34,614 nt of DNA from an uncultured Pirellulaceae bacterium (GCA_937928555.1 CALFWR010000040.1:1-34614), one strand, 5' to 3'. Counted from the stretch's first letter, positions 7,754 to 16,806 are shown. Notes: a model not told the origin generated them from the letters alone. Numbers and translations are program-made.

Positions 7754-8743
7754 ATGAACCGACGTAATTTTTTGGCTTGCTCTTCTTCCTGTGCCACGTG
7801 GATGGCAGGTATCGCCGCCTGGTCGCCTGCGGCATTTCGATCGGTCATGCGGCCGCAAGCCGAAGACGATCGAGAGGTTTTGCTGACCGAGAAATGGGGC
7901 CGTATCGAAAAAATCCAGGATGGAGTCTGGGCGCATGTTTCAACGCCGTTTGAAACGCGGGACTACACAACGGTGTGCAATGGCGGCATCATCGCGGGTG
8001 ACAAGGGCGTCCTTGCGATCGAAGCATTCATGCAGCCCAAGGGTGCCAAGTGGTGGGGCGAGAAAGCCATGGAGCTGACCGGCCGCTGGCCAACCGATGT
8101 CGTGTCCACGCATTTTCACGGCGATCATACCGGAGGCCACAAAGGCTACTTCACCGACAAACACAAACCCAACTTTTGGTTGACCAACACCACAAAGGAA
8201 GATGCCGAAAAGAGTTTTTCCGGCCGTGGCATGAAAGGCAACGAGTTTCAGAACGTGCAGACAATCGACGCCGAAAACGGGACAGAAATTGATCTGGGCA
8301 ATCGCAAGGTCACTCTCAAACCCGGCAGCGGTCACACCAACAGCGACGTCACGATCGAGTTGGCAGACCCGGCTGTCGTTTTTTGTGGAGACCTGTTCTT
8401 CAATCGGATGTTCCCCAACTACGGTAACGCGATCCCCAGCCGTCTGAACACGTACGCCAAAACGATCGCCGCAACCAAAGACACCATTTTTGTTCCCGGT
8501 CACGGCCCGGTTGCTGACGCGGCGGCGGCCAAGATCTACCACGATTTCCTTGGCTGGGTGGAAAACTGGGCCACGGAATCGATCACCGCCGGGCAAACCG
8601 TCGCAGAGGCCACCAAGGAATTCAAACTGCCAACGCAATTCGAAGAATGGTTTGTCTGGTCGCCCGACAACGCCAAAAAAGCTTGGACGGCTTGGGATCG
8701 CGAGTTGAAGTTGGCTGACGCGGACATGAAAAAATCAAAGTAA
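7754..8743 (+). CDS. Secreted metallo-beta-lactamase-fold hydrolase
   Basis: A 329-residue protein. The N-terminus MNRRNFLACSSSCATW resembles a twin-arginine signal (RRNF), with the hydrophobic region to about residue 30, so export is likely. The zinc-site motif HFHGDHTGG is intact, followed by the GSGHTNSD, FCGDLFF and VPGHGP motifs that supply the remaining ligands of the family. This supports a di-zinc hydrolase; the substrate cannot be read from the sequence. The ATG at 7754 is chosen over upstream in-frame codons because it starts the Tat-like signal. It lies 44 bp after the membrane protein gene. Downstream is a short tandem repeat and a cloverleaf-like structure. Confidence 0.88.
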   Translation: MNRRNFLACSSSCATWMAGIAAWSPAAFRSVMRPQAEDDREVLLTEKWGRIEKIQDGVWAHVSTPFETRDYTTVCNGGIIAGDKGVLAIEAFMQPKGAKWWGEKAMELTGRWPTDVVSTHFHGDHTGGHKGYFTDKHKPNFWLTNTTKEDAEKSFSGRGMKGNEFQNVQTIDAENGTEIDLGNRKVTLKPGSGHTNSDVTIELADPAVVFCGDLFFNRMFPNYGNAIPSRLNTYAKTIAATKDTIFVPGHGPVADAAAAKIYHDFLGWVENWATESITAGQTVAEATKEFKLPTQFEEWFVWSPDNAKKAWTAWDRELKLADADMKKSK

Positions 8744-8772
8744 TGCACCGAGACAGCCAAGAGTCAGGGGTT

Positions 8773-8808
8773 GCCAGTTTCGCAATGCCAGTTTCGCAAT
8801 GCCAATTT
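8773..8808. repeat. 14-bp short tandem repeat
   Basis: GCCAGTTTCGCAAT occurs twice in tandem (8773-8786 and 8787-8800), followed by a partial third unit. It lies 30 bp past the hydrolase stop codon, between it and the cloverleaf structure. Confidence 0.8.
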
Positions 8809-8833
8809 TCTTCCTTTGGCAATGTCAGACGCG

Positions 8834-8890
8834 CAACCCTCCCCGGCGGTGAGCCGCCGACCTTCCCATCGGGCCCGGATGGGAGGGTTG
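8834..8890. repeat. Cloverleaf (three-way junction) intergenic repeat
   Basis: An outer stem CAACCCTCCC (8834-8843) / GGGAGGGTTG (8881-8890) encloses two further hairpins: CGGCGG (8844-8849) / CCGCCG (8854-8859) and TCCCATC (8864-8870) / GATGGGA (8877-8883), the latter competing with the outer stem for two or three bases. No T run follows on either strand, so it is not a standard terminator. It lies between converging genes and could be a REP-like element or a transcript-end structure for both. Confidence 0.7.
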
Positions 8891-8991
8891 ATCGGAAAAA
8901 TTACAATCGGGGAGATGCGTGCTGCTTGAGGAAGCAGTCCTGAATCCAAAACAAAACAGGGCTGTACCCGAGATCGACCAACGGCCGTCGT

Positions 8992-9615
8992 TTACTTCGG
9001 CGACCAAGTCACCGTTGGCTGGTTGGCAGAAAGCGTTCTTGAGAACAGGGAAGTTCCCGGCCGCCTACGCTGCCCCACAGACTCAATCTGAACCTGATTC
9101 AGTTGGTCCTCGTTCAGCTCAAAAAACATGCTGTTCTCGAAAGTCCACTTGGTCGCTGGTGCAGCGGCAACTTCGAAATACAACCATGCCTGTTTAAGAT
9201 CCAATTCTGATCCAACCCAACGGATTTCGCAGGGTTGGATCTTTTTTTGCGCCACCGGATCGGGTTCCGTTGCCGGTTTGTCTGCCGCCGAACCGGTTGC
9301 CGGAGTATTCGATGCCACGGGCTTGCCAGCGTTTGCTTCGATCACTGGCAGGACATTGAACCGCGGCGTCAGATATCTCGCGATTAGGACATCGCGTTGG
9401 GCTTCGGTGAGCGTATCCAGGTCGATGGCTTTCTGTTCCATCTGGCCAATGGATTTCTCTAGGTCGGCAGGCCAAACGCATAGCGAGACCTCAAATGTGC
9501 CTCGCTGCGCGTTGTAATGAATGTCAGCCCGTGAAACGTGGTAGGGATGAGCCGCATTGGCCGACGCGGTAAGGCAAAGCCCCACCAGTACAACAGCGAT
9601 CAGTGAACGAATCAT
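8992..9615 (-). CDS. Secreted DUF6702-family protein
   Basis: A 207-residue protein with a signal peptide (residues 1-21, cleavage near SANA-A). The following HPYHVSRADIHYNAQ and the VSLCVWPADLEKSI segment match the beginning of the DUF6702 family as I know it. The middle (about 98-120) is a Pro/Ala/Thr-rich insertion. Its ATG overlaps the stop of the upstream M1 peptidase in an ATGA, so the two are translationally coupled. M1 peptidase/DUF6702 neighbours also occur in Bacteroidota, to my knowledge, which suggests a conserved functional pair. Function unknown. Confidence 0.8.
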   Translation of the reverse strand: MIRSLIAVVLVGLCLTASANAAHPYHVSRADIHYNAQRGTFEVSLCVWPADLEKSIGQMEQKAIDLDTLTEAQRDVLIARYLTPRFNVLPVIEANAGKPVASNTPATGSAADKPATEPDPVAQKKIQPCEIRWVGSELDLKQAWLYFEVAAAPATKWTFENSMFFELNEDQLNQVQIESVGQRRRPGTSLFSRTLSANQPTVTWSPK

Positions 9616-12005
9616 TCGTCGCTCTCCTCTGAGTCGTCGGCATCGTCGTCGGCTTCTTCCATCGCTTTTGCTTTCTGCATGTCGTTCTTTTCTCTTCTCG
9701 ACTTGAACAACTCAAATCGTGACTGAACGATCTTTGGCGGAAAGTGATTGTTGGACAGGTCGGCGTCGGCTGTTTCGAGTTGCGGATCAAGCTCGATCGC
9801 GGTGATGACTTTGTCAGAGACCAGCATGCGAGAGACCCGCTGGTTGTTGCGTGACCAGATTTCTGCCGGCACGTGGTACCGCTGCTTTGAGCCGTCCTCG
9901 TGAATTGCATCGAAGATGATCGGCATCACCAATCCACCAACATTCTCAAAGTCGATCAGATAGAAGTTACGTTTCTCGGCGAGCATCTTTTTTTGCTCAT
10001 CGTCTAGGCTTTCGAGAAACTTTTGGAACGCCTTGGTATCGGCCGAAGTCACGTCCAGTGGGTCGAACTCGTTGTAGAAGTCCTTCAGTTCCGGGAAGTC
10101 CGCGGCCCGTGTTGCCAAGTCTTTGTTACGCTGCTTCGAGAGCGTTTCCGGTTCGGCGTCACGTTTTTCTTTCTTAAGCTGCTTTTCGACAACCGGATCG
10201 GCGGTGCTGACGTTCAGTCGGCGCACATTGGTGACCGCGATGTCGACATGGTCAGTGGAATAGAACCAACCACGCCAGAACCAGTCCAGGTCCACACCGC
10301 TGGCGTCTTCCATCGTGCGGAAAAAGTCAGCCGGCATCGGACGTTTGAACTTCCAGCGAACGGCGTACTCTTTCAAGGCAAAATCAAACAGCTCGCGCCC
10401 CAAAATCGTCTCGCGAAGAATGTTCAGCGCCGTCGCCGGTTTCGCGTAAGCATTGGCACCGAATTGAAGGATGGATTCGGAGTTGGTCATGATCGGCACC
10501 TGATTTTGGCTAACCATGTAAGCCACGATGTCCTTGGGCTCGCCGCGACGTGAGGGATAGTTTTCTTCCCATTCCTGCTCACTGAGGTACTGCAGAAACG
10601 TGTTCAGGCCTTCGTCCATCCACGTCCACTGCCTCTCGTCGGTGTTGACGATCATGGGAAAGTAGTTGTGGCCGACTTCGTGGATGATCACCGAGATCAG
10701 CCCGTATTTTGTTCGCTTTGAGTAGGTCCCGTCCTTTTCAGGTCGCGGACCGTTAAAGCAAATCATCGGGTACTCCATGCCGCCAACCGGTCCGTTGACC
10801 GAGATCGCGACCGGGTAAGGGTAGTCAAAGGTGTACCGTGAGTAGACGTTGAGCGTGTGGATAATTGAGTGCGTTGAATAACGGCTCCACAGCGGTTCGC
10901 CTTCGTTGGGGTAGTACGACATTGCCATCACGGGTTTGTCGCCAACGTTGTGTTGCTGAGCGTCCCAGATGAATTTACGTGAGGAAGCCCACGCAAAGTC
11001 ACGGACCTGGTCGGCTTTGTAGATCCATGTTCTGGTTTCGTCCGACTTCGAGCCTTCGTTTGCTTTGGCTTCTTCGGGGGTGACCACGAACATTGGCTTG
11101 TCTGCCGACTTTGCCTCTTCGAGCCGTTGCTTTTGTGCTTCGGTGAGAATTTCATCGGGATTGAGCAGGACACCTGAAGAGGCCACGATGTGGTCAGCGG
11201 GAACGGTGATGCGAACCACGTAGTCACCCATTTCAAGAGTAAACTCGCCCGATCCGAGGAACTGCTTGTGCTGCCAGCCAGTGGTGTCGGTGTAGGCGCA
11301 CAATCGTGGGAACCACTGGGCCACTTCGTAGATCCAGTTGCCGTCTTCTTCGAAGAACTCACAGCCACTGCGTCCGCCGACCAGCTTGCTGTTGTTGATC
11401 TGATAGTTCCAGTCGACTTCGAATTCGAAGCTTTCGCCGTTGGGCAGTGGCTTTGGCAAATCGACTCGCATCATCGTTTCGACGATCGTGTGTTTGACTT
11501 TCTCGCCCGTTTGCGTGTCTTCGCAGCGAGTTATGTTGAAACCGCCGTCGAATGTTTCTTTGGCCAACAAGCCCTGCATGGTCCGAAAAGGAATACGATC
11601 AAAGTCCAAGGTGCTGCGTCCGAATCGCGTGGCCGTCCGCGCGCGGTTCGCCTGGGAGTCCGGACGATGAATGTTTCCATCCAGTTGCAGCCAGAGGTAC
11701 TTCAGCGAGTCGGGGCTGTTGTTGGTGTAAGTTATTTTTTCGCTGCCGGAGAGCGTCTGGTTTTCGTCGTTGAGTTCAATCGAGATCTCGTAGTCGACTT
11801 TTTGTTGCCAGTAGCCACGACCCGGGGCGCCCGAAGCTGTTCGATAAGTCCCCGGTGTGGGAAGGATTTCTTCCAACTGACGAAACTTGTCCTGTTGGTT
11901 GAATTTTCCGTTGTCCGGTCGGACGGCTTGAGCCAAAGCAGAATGGGACAGCGTCAGAACAAAGCCCACGACGGCAAGGACGCAACAAAGGTGTATCGAT
12001 CTCAT
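9612..12005 (-). CDS. Secreted M1-family zinc metallopeptidase
   Basis: A 797-residue protein with a signal peptide (residues 1-26, ending SALAQ). The gluzincin site is complete: HEVGH at 442-446 followed 18 residues later by the third ligand E465 in the DEGLN motif. The exopeptidase motif of the family appears as GGMEY instead of the usual GAMEN. An N-terminal beta-sandwich precedes the catalytic domain. The C-terminus is acidic (Asp/Glu-rich last 20 residues). The ATG at 12005 is chosen because it starts the signal peptide; a TTG at 12041 would add 12 residues. It probably trims peptides outside the cytoplasm. The downstream DUF6702 gene overlaps by four bases. Confidence 0.92.
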   Translation of the reverse strand: MRSIHLCCVLAVVGFVLTLSHSALAQAVRPDNGKFNQQDKFRQLEEILPTPGTYRTASGAPGRGYWQQKVDYEISIELNDENQTLSGSEKITYTNNSPDSLKYLWLQLDGNIHRPDSQANRARTATRFGRSTLDFDRIPFRTMQGLLAKETFDGGFNITRCEDTQTGEKVKHTIVETMMRVDLPKPLPNGESFEFEVDWNYQINNSKLVGGRSGCEFFEEDGNWIYEVAQWFPRLCAYTDTTGWQHKQFLGSGEFTLEMGDYVVRITVPADHIVASSGVLLNPDEILTEAQKQRLEEAKSADKPMFVVTPEEAKANEGSKSDETRTWIYKADQVRDFAWASSRKFIWDAQQHNVGDKPVMAMSYYPNEGEPLWSRYSTHSIIHTLNVYSRYTFDYPYPVAISVNGPVGGMEYPMICFNGPRPEKDGTYSKRTKYGLISVIIHEVGHNYFPMIVNTDERQWTWMDEGLNTFLQYLSEQEWEENYPSRRGEPKDIVAYMVSQNQVPIMTNSESILQFGANAYAKPATALNILRETILGRELFDFALKEYAVRWKFKRPMPADFFRTMEDASGVDLDWFWRGWFYSTDHVDIAVTNVRRLNVSTADPVVEKQLKKEKRDAEPETLSKQRNKDLATRAADFPELKDFYNEFDPLDVTSADTKAFQKFLESLDDEQKKMLAEKRNFYLIDFENVGGLVMPIIFDAIHEDGSKQRYHVPAEIWSRNNQRVSRMLVSDKVITAIELDPQLETADADLSNNHFPPKIVQSRFELFKSRREKNDMQKAKAMEEADDDADDSEESDE

Positions 12006-12220
12006 GTGTTCTCGAACCCGAAAGAATGTGAATACGCTCAATTAAAGGCCAAAAAGACGTGGACTCAAGAATGGAACTCCCGGGACCGTTGGTTTTGGTG
12101 TCTTTTGTGCAAATGGGGACAAAAGTACCGGAGATTCCGACGCTGCCAAGCCAGGGCGTCGGGTGTGACGTGGTCCGAGCGAGGGAGAGGAGGTGTTGGG
12201 CGGCACAGGGAATGTGCTTG

Positions 12221-13015
12221 CTACTTGGGCTGCTTGGGCTGCCAGTGGGGTGGCCTTTTTTCGAGAAATGCTGCCAAGCCCTCCCGAGCGTCGTCGCTGG
12301 CGCGGGCGTGAGCAGAAACGGCGATCGACTTGCGAAGCTTTTCCAGCATCTCACATTCGGACATTTGGCCAACGTGTTGTTTGGTAATCGCCAGTGCCTG
12401 TTTTGAACCTTTCAAAATCGAAGCCAATAAATCGTCCACCGCGCTGTTCAGGTCTTCCGGCGCGGTTACTGAATAGATCATCCCCAACGCTTCAGCACGG
12501 GCTGCCGACATGCGCCCCCCGGAGAGCAACAACTGGGTCGCCGGTCCGGCACCAAGGCGGTGTACCAGCAGGGGTGTCACCATCGCAGCGGTGATGCCTC
12601 GTTGCGGTTCGGGCAAGGAAACAAATGCGGAATCACTGGCCACGACAAAATCGCAAGCCAACACCATGCCCACACCACCTGCAAGAACAGGGCCCTGCAG
12701 CACGGCAATCGTGGGAACCGAAGCGGTGTACAGATCAGCCAAAAGCTGGCAGTAATCTTCGGAGTCCTTTTGCCACTGCGCCGGGCCGTCCTCCGACGTC
12801 GCCCGCTGTTGCATTTCGCCCAGGTCCATCCCGGCGCAAAACACAGAACCTTCGGCGCGGATGACGAGCGCCCGGACGTCTTCATTGGCCAACTGTTGTT
12901 TCGTCGCTGTGATCAATTCGTCAAGCAATTGCCGCGAGAGCGCATTACGCTTTTCGCTGCGGCAAAGAACAACGCTGGCGATGCTGTTCTCAAATGAAGT
13001 TTGCACTAGCGACAT
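12221..13015 (-). CDS. Enoyl-CoA hydratase/isomerase (crotonase) family protein
   Basis: A 264-residue crotonase-fold enzyme. The oxyanion-hole segments are visible: FCAGMDL (59-65) and LAGGVGMVLACD (111-122). The first of the two catalytic glutamates of enoyl-CoA hydratase is replaced by glycine at 116, while the second is present in SLPEPQRGI (E136). This single-Glu pattern, with the TPLLVHRLG segment, resembles methylglutaconyl-CoA hydratase-like members, but the substrate is uncertain. GGGGA lies seven bases upstream of the ATG. The gene follows the DUF6786-like gene by 21 bp and is probably co-transcribed with it, though no shared pathway is evident. Confidence 0.88.
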   Translation of the reverse strand: MSLVQTSFENSIASVVLCRSEKRNALSRQLLDELITATKQQLANEDVRALVIRAEGSVFCAGMDLGEMQQRATSEDGPAQWQKDSEDYCQLLADLYTASVPTIAVLQGPVLAGGVGMVLACDFVVASDSAFVSLPEPQRGITAAMVTPLLVHRLGAGPATQLLLSGGRMSAARAEALGMIYSVTAPEDLNSAVDDLLASILKGSKQALAITKQHVGQMSECEMLEKLRKSIAVSAHARASDDAREGLAAFLEKRPPHWQPKQPK

Positions 13016-13036
13016 TGGATCCCCGGGCTGGAAAAA

Positions 13037-14200
13037 TCAAGCGGACTGCACAACCAACTGGCTCTCGACGACATCAAGCGAAACGCCAAAGACACTTTTG
13101 GCGACTGCATCCAGTTCGACCCGGTCGCCTTCGATTCGCACGGTACGGTGCATGTGCGTATAGGATTCAGCGGGCCCAAGTGCCAATGCCGGGCTGACGG
13201 TCTCCAGTTCGTAGAACCCACCCAGCTTTCCACCGGAATCGTTCGGGCCGTCGTTGTATCCGTTGATCACATCGCCAGCGTAAGGATGTTCCTGTTGCTC
13301 CCACAGGTTATTGGTGTAGCCATGGGCAGCGTTTGTCGGCATGCTGAATTGCGCGACGGTCAAAACGTTTCGCTGCGGATCCCAACTGCCTAGCCAGGGC
13401 AAGGCACGAGACTGGGACAGGCCAAGCTTGCTGCGGAAGTCGCCGTCGCCGCGAAGGAAGATCAAGCCAAGCTTTTCGTTGACGACAAGTCGCGACGAAT
13501 CGAGTTCCCCAAAGTAACCCGCTTCGACAATCTGTCCCAGTTCGGATTGGTCGCCCTGACGATACGGAATGATCAATGAGGCATCGTCAGCGGGCTTGCT
13601 CATGCACAACGACCAGAGCCCGATCAGACCGGTTTCCTGGTTCCATTTCTCAGAGCCCGAATTGGTCAGAGTGTTGTGACTTTCGTGACCGACAACTGAC
13701 AATGAACCAATCTCAGCACTGACATGTTCTGCAACGGTGGCGCGATCAAGCAACACGACCTTTCGGCTTATTTTGACGTCAAATCTGTAGCGACTCATGT
13801 TCATCAACGTCGCTTGCTTTTCGCACGTGATCGCGCGATCGTCTTTGTCAGCGACGTCCCAACTGACGCTGTCCAGAAACGGGGGCGTCCGCCAGTTGGC
13901 AAAAGACATCTCAACATCGGGATCAAAGAATACCGAATACTGTCCGCCCTCCGGTGAAATCCAGATCCGATCCTCGCCACCAAAAAGGTTAATCTGAGGA
14001 TCAAGCTCCTGAGCGCCGAATGCTTCGTACTTGATGTAGCCGTGACTACGACCGTCGTCTCCGCTCGCCGATGAGGTCATGGTGCGACCTTGCAGACCCG
14101 GAATGACAGCAACGCGAGCACCCTCTTCGTTGCGCAGGACGTGGGTGTCGAAATGACCTCGAAGGAAGTTGAGATCTTCTTGGAATGAATTCTCAGGCAT
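13037..14200 (-). CDS. DUF6786-like protein (probable mutarotase-type beta-sandwich)
   Basis: A 387-residue protein without signal peptide or membrane segment. The N-terminal ARVAVIPGLQGRTMTSSASGDDG segment (split here only for description: ARVAVIPGLQGR, then TMTSSASG), the conserved FGGEDRIWISPEGG and the C-terminal SPALALGPAESYTHMHRTVR suggest the DUF6786 family, which I associate with galactose-mutarotase-like folds acting on sugars. The family assignment is from memory of its pattern. The His pair in YTHMHR could be catalytic or metal-binding. Upstream, 150 bp away, lies repeat copy C; downstream is the crotonase gene. Confidence 0.7.
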   Translation of the reverse strand: MPENSFQEDLNFLRGHFDTHVLRNEEGARVAVIPGLQGRTMTSSASGDDGRSHGYIKYEAFGAQELDPQINLFGGEDRIWISPEGGQYSVFFDPDVEMSFANWRTPPFLDSVSWDVADKDDRAITCEKQATLMNMSRYRFDVKISRKVVLLDRATVAEHVSAEIGSLSVVGHESHNTLTNSGSEKWNQETGLIGLWSLCMSKPADDASLIIPYRQGDQSELGQIVEAGYFGELDSSRLVVNEKLGLIFLRGDGDFRSKLGLSQSRALPWLGSWDPQRNVLTVAQFSMPTNAAHGYTNNLWEQQEHPYAGDVINGYNDGPNDSGGKLGGFYELETVSPALALGPAESYTHMHRTVRIEGDRVELDAVAKSVFGVSLDVVESQLVVQSA

Positions 14201-14351
14201 GGCTAAAGTTGAACTATCCGCTTACATAAGCCCCTATTTTCTACCAGATTCGCTGAGTTTCAATCCCACATTGATTTGTGGGTCAATGTGGATTTTCATT
14301 GATTTGATGCCAGTTATCTTCGATTTCCCCTTTGCCGCGTGCTCATCCAAT

Positions 14352-14550
14352 CCCGGATTATTCACGAGGCGTGGGCGTCAGAACGAGTTGAGACAGTGAT
14401 CCGCGACTCAGATAGATGAAACGATCGCTGTGGTTTTCAGCTACCGGATGATTGACACTCCTTGTTGAATTTCAGTTTTTCCCTTGCTCCTGTTGGCCAG
14501 ACGTAGAATCAACGCCCGTCGTCGTGAACCGTCGTCGTGAATAATCCGGG
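14352..14550 (+). repeat. MITE-like inverted-repeat element, copy C (with 13-bp internal duplication)
   Basis: Same element as at 4492-4676, same orientation, 199 bp. It is longer because CCGTCGTCGTGAA is duplicated in tandem next to the right terminal repeat (about 14517-14543). The flanks CCAA and GCAA, one base outside each end, match at three of four positions. It lies between the ZnuA-like gene's 3' end and the DUF6786-like gene's promoter. Confidence 0.87.
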
Positions 14551-14635
14551 GCAATGATTCGCAGGCGGGATTTCCCGCATCGCCGCTTTAAAGGTTGTGC
14601 ACAGCCCGGGGCAGAGAGTTTGAAGTTTCGCCAGA

Positions 14636-15640
14636 CTACCGCTGGTCGCCACTCTCTCCCATAGCGCCCGTGGTGCTAATTGCCTTCATCACCGCCGCGC
14701 TATTGTGCCGAAGTCGCTTGATGTATTCGCCAAAGCCATCGGTTTCGTTTCCCCGGTCGATCAAGTCCAGCGTACAAGATGAGCCGAATTTGGAATCGAC
14801 TGCTTGCTTGACAGCATCATCTTCCGGGTCCAAAGTCCAAACAAAAATAGCGTCGGCCCCCGATTCCTGCTCATTGATGGCTTTGTCAATTTGTTCATTG
14901 GCTGGACCGCGATCCGGTAGCTCTCGCCAGTTCATCGTGACGGTCGTGATGCCCATCGACTGAAACATGTAGTTCGCTTCAGGATTGGAAGTCACCAACG
15001 ACCTGCCTTGCAGTTTCGCAGACGCGGATTCCCATTGCCCTTGGATCGTCTTCAGTTCTTTGTCCATTGCAAGAAAGTTACTCTCAAAGGCGGCTTTGTG
15101 CTCAGGGTAACAGGCAAGCATTTGATCCCGGCACCAAGCGATCTGTTTGCTCGCGATCTTTGGCGAAAGCCAACATCGTGAAACGATCGAAGCGTGGGCA
15201 TGTTCGCCTTCGGGGCCGTGGCGGTGGACTGTCCCATAGCCCTTGACGATTACAAAATCAGTCAGGTCCATCGAGTCGGTTGCGGACTTCAGTTTGGATT
15301 CGTCCAGCGTCACGCGCTTGATCCATTCGGCAAACTCTGCGCCGCGACCGTTGCGGAACACCAGGCTCGCCGACTGCAATTTGCGAATCTGTTTCTCGTC
15401 CGGTGACCAGTGTCCGGTCTCACCAGAGAACCCCGGTGTTGGTCCAACGTAATGAACCTTTACATCGGTTGACTCGCAGAGTCCCTTGACCAGGCAGTAA
15501 AGCGGAAAGTTTGTTCCCACAACCTGCTTGGAACCCGAATCGCTTGACGTGGTCGTCGTGGTCGAAGAGTCTGAACACCCGCCATGTAAAACGAACAACA
15601 GCCCAGCTAGGGCGAAAATCAAAAAGCACCGTTGATGCAT
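14636..15640 (-). CDS. ZnuA-like substrate-binding lipoprotein with altered metal site
   Basis: A 334-residue lipoprotein starting at the ATG at 15640, which overlaps the permease gene by 22 bp and has AGGAG a little upstream. The lipobox is LHGGC (lipidated C22). The cluster A-I fold of metal-binding proteins is recognisable from VVGTNFPLYCLV, the GHWSPDEKQIRKLQSASLVF segment (ligand H77) and the His-rich loop HRHGPEGEHAHA (139-150). The usual second and third ligands seem changed: the family's HxWLDP is RCWLSP (155-160), and the SHP-type position is SNP (N219). So it may bind metal differently or act as an accessory protein. It is the last gene of an ATPase-permease operon whose permease is FtsX-type, not ZnuB-type. 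Confidence 0.82.
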   Translation of the reverse strand: MHQRCFLIFALAGLLFVLHGGCSDSSTTTTTSSDSGSKQVVGTNFPLYCLVKGLCESTDVKVHYVGPTPGFSGETGHWSPDEKQIRKLQSASLVFRNGRGAEFAEWIKRVTLDESKLKSATDSMDLTDFVIVKGYGTVHRHGPEGEHAHASIVSRCWLSPKIASKQIAWCRDQMLACYPEHKAAFESNFLAMDKELKTIQGQWESASAKLQGRSLVTSNPEANYMFQSMGITTVTMNWRELPDRGPANEQIDKAINEQESGADAIFVWTLDPEDDAVKQAVDSKFGSSCTLDLIDRGNETDGFGEYIKRLRHNSAAVMKAISTTGAMGESGDQR

Positions 15641-16806
15641 CGCTGCACAATCTCCTCTGCAAAATACCAAACCGTCCAACAAGCCACCGCAACAAGGCAT
15701 AACGCTGCGGCAAACACAAACGCCAACTCAGTCACCTGAATCCATGCCATTGTTCCACGACGGCAACCCATGCGAAACATCGTTTGCATCTCCCTTTCTC
15801 GCAATCGTACCGACAACAGAACCACCAGGCCAAGCAGTAACAGCGTTGCCAAGGCCACCAGCAAGGCGTTGACGTCGAAAAAACGTTTGACCTGAAAGAC
15901 CAACCCCATCAACTGCTCAATCACAATCGGAGGCCGAATCATCTGAACATTGCCATCGGTATTGCGAAACCGACCTTCGAGGATCGTTGCACTTTTTTCG
16001 TCCGGAGCCGACACCACAATGCAACTTACCGGGAACTCGGCGATGTCGCCGTGAAAGTGAAACGATCCCAGATTGTTTTCGGTGATTTCGGTGTACGGCA
16101 ACACAGCCCCGCTGGCGACCAGCTTTCCATTGTCTTCGCCCAACAGCAAATCCTTGTCTTCTGCTTTTGCCAAATCCTGATGCCCGTGCCCCAATCCTTC
16201 GATCACCCAGGCCGTTTTGATGTCGACGAACACGGCCCGATCGTCTGCCGTCGCGCTGGACTCCAGGACTCCCACGATTTTTAGCTTTAACGGATACTCT
16301 CCCGCCAGGTCGAGCACATTGCCGCGGTCTGTCAGCAGGTACCCGCCCACACCAACATCCAGCTTTGCCGCGACATCCGAACCGATCACGCAATCCCCCA
16401 GAATCCCCAGCGTGTTGCCTGTTTTGATTTTCAGATCGCGATACGAAAAGTATCCCAGGCTCGTTCCAACAACCGGAAACCCCTGAGCGGTGAATCGTCC
16501 GTGGATCGGGATCGCTGTCGCAAGGCCAGAGTCCTGTAACTTTTCCACTTCTGAGTAGGGAAGCGTCGATTCAGGGGCTTCGGAAAAGTAAATCGAGTGC
16601 AGCGCCAGATCCAGCTTGCTACCCCTTGCACCAACAACGGTGGGTGTTTCACTGGCCCGCGACACGATTGAGCGACTGAACTGGCTCAGCAGAATCGCCA
16701 GAGAAATCGGCAGCACCAAAGTCAAGAAAATGCACAGCAACAGAATCAGGCTCCGCACGCGATAGTGCAGCAGATAGCTCCAGGCCAATCGCAGTAAACC
16801 ACTCAC
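15619..16806 (-). CDS. FtsX/MacB-type ABC transporter permease
   Basis: A 395-residue protein starting with GTG, overlapping the ATPase stop in a GTGA. The order is: first membrane helix (about 16-41), a large extracytoplasmic domain of the MacB/FtsX periplasmic type (45-305, with the VGTSLGYF and GDCVIGSDVAAKL segments typical of the family), then a second helix (about 314-336), the coupling segment REREMQTMFRMGCRRG and a third helix (about 358-382). The protein then stops, so the fourth helix usual in this family appears to be missing. Members of this family work as mechanotransmitters or lipoprotein/lipid exporters rather than importers. It should pair with the ATPase and the ZnuA-like lipoprotein. 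Confidence 0.88.
   Translation of the reverse strand: MSGLLRLAWSYLLHYRVRSLILLLCIFLTLVLPISLAILLSQFSRSIVSRASETPTVVGARGSKLDLALHSIYFSEAPESTLPYSEVEKLQDSGLATAIPIHGRFTAQGFPVVGTSLGYFSYRDLKIKTGNTLGILGDCVIGSDVAAKLDVGVGGYLLTDRGNVLDLAGEYPLKLKIVGVLESSATADDRAVFVDIKTAWVIEGLGHGHQDLAKAEDKDLLLGEDNGKLVASGAVLPYTEITENNLGSFHFHGDIAEFPVSCIVVSAPDEKSATILEGRFRNTDGNVQMIRPPIVIEQLMGLVFQVKRFFDVNALLVALATLLLLGLVVLLSVRLREREMQTMFRMGCRRGTMAWIQVTELAFVFAAALCLVAVACWTVWYFAEEIVQRCINGAF

Noticed and set aside
7940..8638. Minus-strand frame of 232 codons
   Set aside because: Antisense shadow of the metallo-beta-lactamase-fold hydrolase gene.
11190..12311. Plus-strand frame of 373 codons
   Set aside because: It lies antisense to the M1 peptidase, whose motifs and signal peptide are clear; the antisense translation shows no domain and no ribosome binding site. 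Long antisense frames are common in GC-biased codon usage.
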